From contig SLIW01000447.1 of NCBI GenBank assembly GCA_007135435.1, forward strand, positions 1 to 5,340: a DNA stretch of 5,340 bases, read 5' to 3'. Source of the DNA: Natronomonas sp. (GTDB taxonomy: Archaea > Halobacteriota > Halobacteria > Halobacteriales > Haloarculaceae). Every line of letters begins with the position of its first letter. The first letter of the stretch is position 1. Under the pieces are notes generated by a model. The model made no database searches. It was given only the letters and a program-made list of their open reading frames with translations, and was not told the DNA's origin. Positions 4,922 through 5,340 of this stretch are shown in pieces. Position numbers and translations under genes: made by a program.

Positions 4922-5116
4922 ATGCACACGCTCCACCGAAACACCGCGGCAAGATACACCGCCGCAAGAACCACCGCGGCACGGATCAGGGGCCACGCCC
5001 GCGCCCTCGTCCCCGACGCCGGTCGTTCACTGACTCGGTATCCTGGGGGACGACCAGCCGGCGACGACCAGCCGGCGAGCCCCCCGCCCGAGCGTTCCGG
5101 GTGTGAGCGCCGGTGA
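4922..5116 (+). CDS. Doubtful 64-residue Arg-rich small ORF overlapping the next start (GTGA)
   Basis: ATG 4922 follows a Shine-Dalgarno-like GGGAG (4909-4913) with an 8-nt gap. The frame runs 64 residues and its TGA overlaps the GTG of the next gene in a GTGA junction, an arrangement typical of coupled genes. Residues 6-21 are a repeat of A/TAAR units from the 15-nt array. The rest is Pro/Arg/Gly-rich. Against it, the product is strongly basic (unlike haloarchaeal proteins), about a quarter of its codons end in A or T, and the 14-nt duplication at 5049-5076 would have shifted the frame. No family is recognised. It may be a leader, a decaying gene or chance. Confidence 0.3.
   Translation: MHTLHRNTAARYTAARTTAARIRGHARALVPDAGRSLTRYPGGRPAGDDQPASPPPERSGCERR
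4941..4985 (+). repeat. 15-nt tandem repeat, three copies
   Basis: Units at 4941-4955 (ACACCGCGGCAAGAT), 4956-4970 (ACACCGCCGCAAGAA) and 4971-4985 (CCACCGCGGCACGGA) differ at a few positions each. A partial related sequence (CTCCACCGAAAC) stands just before them. The period is a multiple of three, so within the small ORF the units read as TAAR-type pentapeptides. Confidence 0.75.
5049..5076 (+). repeat. Perfect 14-nt direct duplication
   Basis: GACGACCAGCCGGC occurs twice head to tail with no mismatch (5049-5062 and 5063-5076). The identity implies a recent duplication. Because 14 is not a multiple of three, it would have shifted the frame of any gene crossing it, which argues that the small ORF here is not under strong selection. 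Confidence 0.9.
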
Positions 5117-5340
5117 CCGCCGAGCGACTGCCCGCCGTCGAGGAGGCGTCGACGGACGGGCCCCAGCAGATCCAGGTAGACCTCCGGGTGGAGGCGGAAT
5201 CCGGGGTCGACTGCCCCCTGTTCGACGGCCCCGACGACGTGGCGGACGCGCGCGTCACCACCGTCGACGATCGGTACGTCGTGGACATCGTGCCGGCCGA
5301 CGGTCCCGACGAGGGGACCGTCCGGCGGGCGACCGGGGCG
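5113..5340 (+). CDS. N-terminal 76 residues of an unidentified acidic protein (3' truncated)
   Basis: The GTG at 5113-5115 opens a frame that continues past the right edge. A stop at 5104-5106 closes the frame upstream, so GTG 5113 is the first start in it. Codons end almost always in G or C and the product is acidic, which supports real coding. The sequence starts VTAERLPAVEEASTDG. It then shows alternating hydrophobic residues (QIQVDLRVEA, ARVTTVDDRYVVDIV) consistent with beta strands, and one Cys-Pro (DCPLFD). No signal peptide or membrane segment is seen. I do not recognise the family. The general look of a soluble N-terminal sensor-type domain is an impression only. It overlaps the small ORF by GTGA, so the two might be co-translated; no separate promoter is visible. 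Confidence 0.65.
   Translation, partial: MTAERLPAVEEASTDGPQQIQVDLRVEAESGVDCPLFDGPDDVADARVTTVDDRYVVDIVPADGPDEGTVRRATGA

Larger units (their letters stand above)
4851..5112 (+). other. Intergenic region with 15-nt and 14-nt repeats
   Basis: This stretch between the cupredoxin gene and the last gene contains a three-copy 15-nt array, a perfect two-copy 14-nt duplication and one doubtful small ORF (4922-5116). No TATA box is obvious upstream of the ORF or of GTG 5113, and no clear T-rich terminator follows the cupredoxin stop. A weak 5-bp inverted repeat (TGATC at 4848-4852, GATCA at 4874-4878) overlaps the stop codon. Confidence 0.5.

Overview
The window looks like chromosomal DNA of a haloarchaeon (class Halobacteria). 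It is GC-rich, codons in the convincing genes mostly end in G or C, and the proteins are Asp/Glu-rich. Promoters have TATA boxes, starts mostly lack a Shine-Dalgarno site, and there are two lineage-typical families: an HTH_10 (bacterio-opsin-activator type) regulator and a Tat-exported lipoprotein cupredoxin of the halocyanin kind. No rRNA, tRNA, insertion sequence, CRISPR array or phage gene is visible.

Layout. 3-101: last 32 codons of an unidentified + strand gene. 209-586 (+): small cupin. 587-779: convergent gap filled mostly by a six-copy 16-nt tandem repeat. 780-1457 (-): HAD-family phosphatase. 1458-1891: long leader region with a TATA-like element, several short palindromes, a four-copy 18-nt array and the beginning of a six-copy 24-nt array. 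1892-3001 (+): ion-channel (K+ channel type) membrane protein whose apparent N-terminus is encoded by the 24-nt array. 3002-3106: convergent gap with hairpins. 3107-3916 (-): HTH_10 regulator with an unusual Glu-Thr repeat encoded by an 11-unit hexanucleotide array. 3917-4367: divergent regulatory region with a strong TATA box and a perfect palindrome. 4368-4850 (+): Tat/lipobox blue-copper protein. 4851-5112: short repeats and a doubtful 64-codon ORF. 5113-5340 (+): start of an unidentified gene that runs off the window.

How the parts relate. The only convincing functional pairing is the regulator and the divergently transcribed cupredoxin. They share a 450-bp region in which an 8+2+8 palindrome abuts the regulator's TATA box, and the same 8-bp half-site recurs before a TATA-like element ahead of the cupredoxin gene. 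A self-regulating HTH_10 protein that also controls the cupredoxin is a reasonable inference. The other genes look like independent housekeeping or accessory genes. The oddest property of the window is its density of short tandem arrays with unrelated periods (6, 14, 15, 16, 18 and 24 nt), nearly all in intergenic DNA or gene ends. I found no clear evidence of a new multi-gene system.
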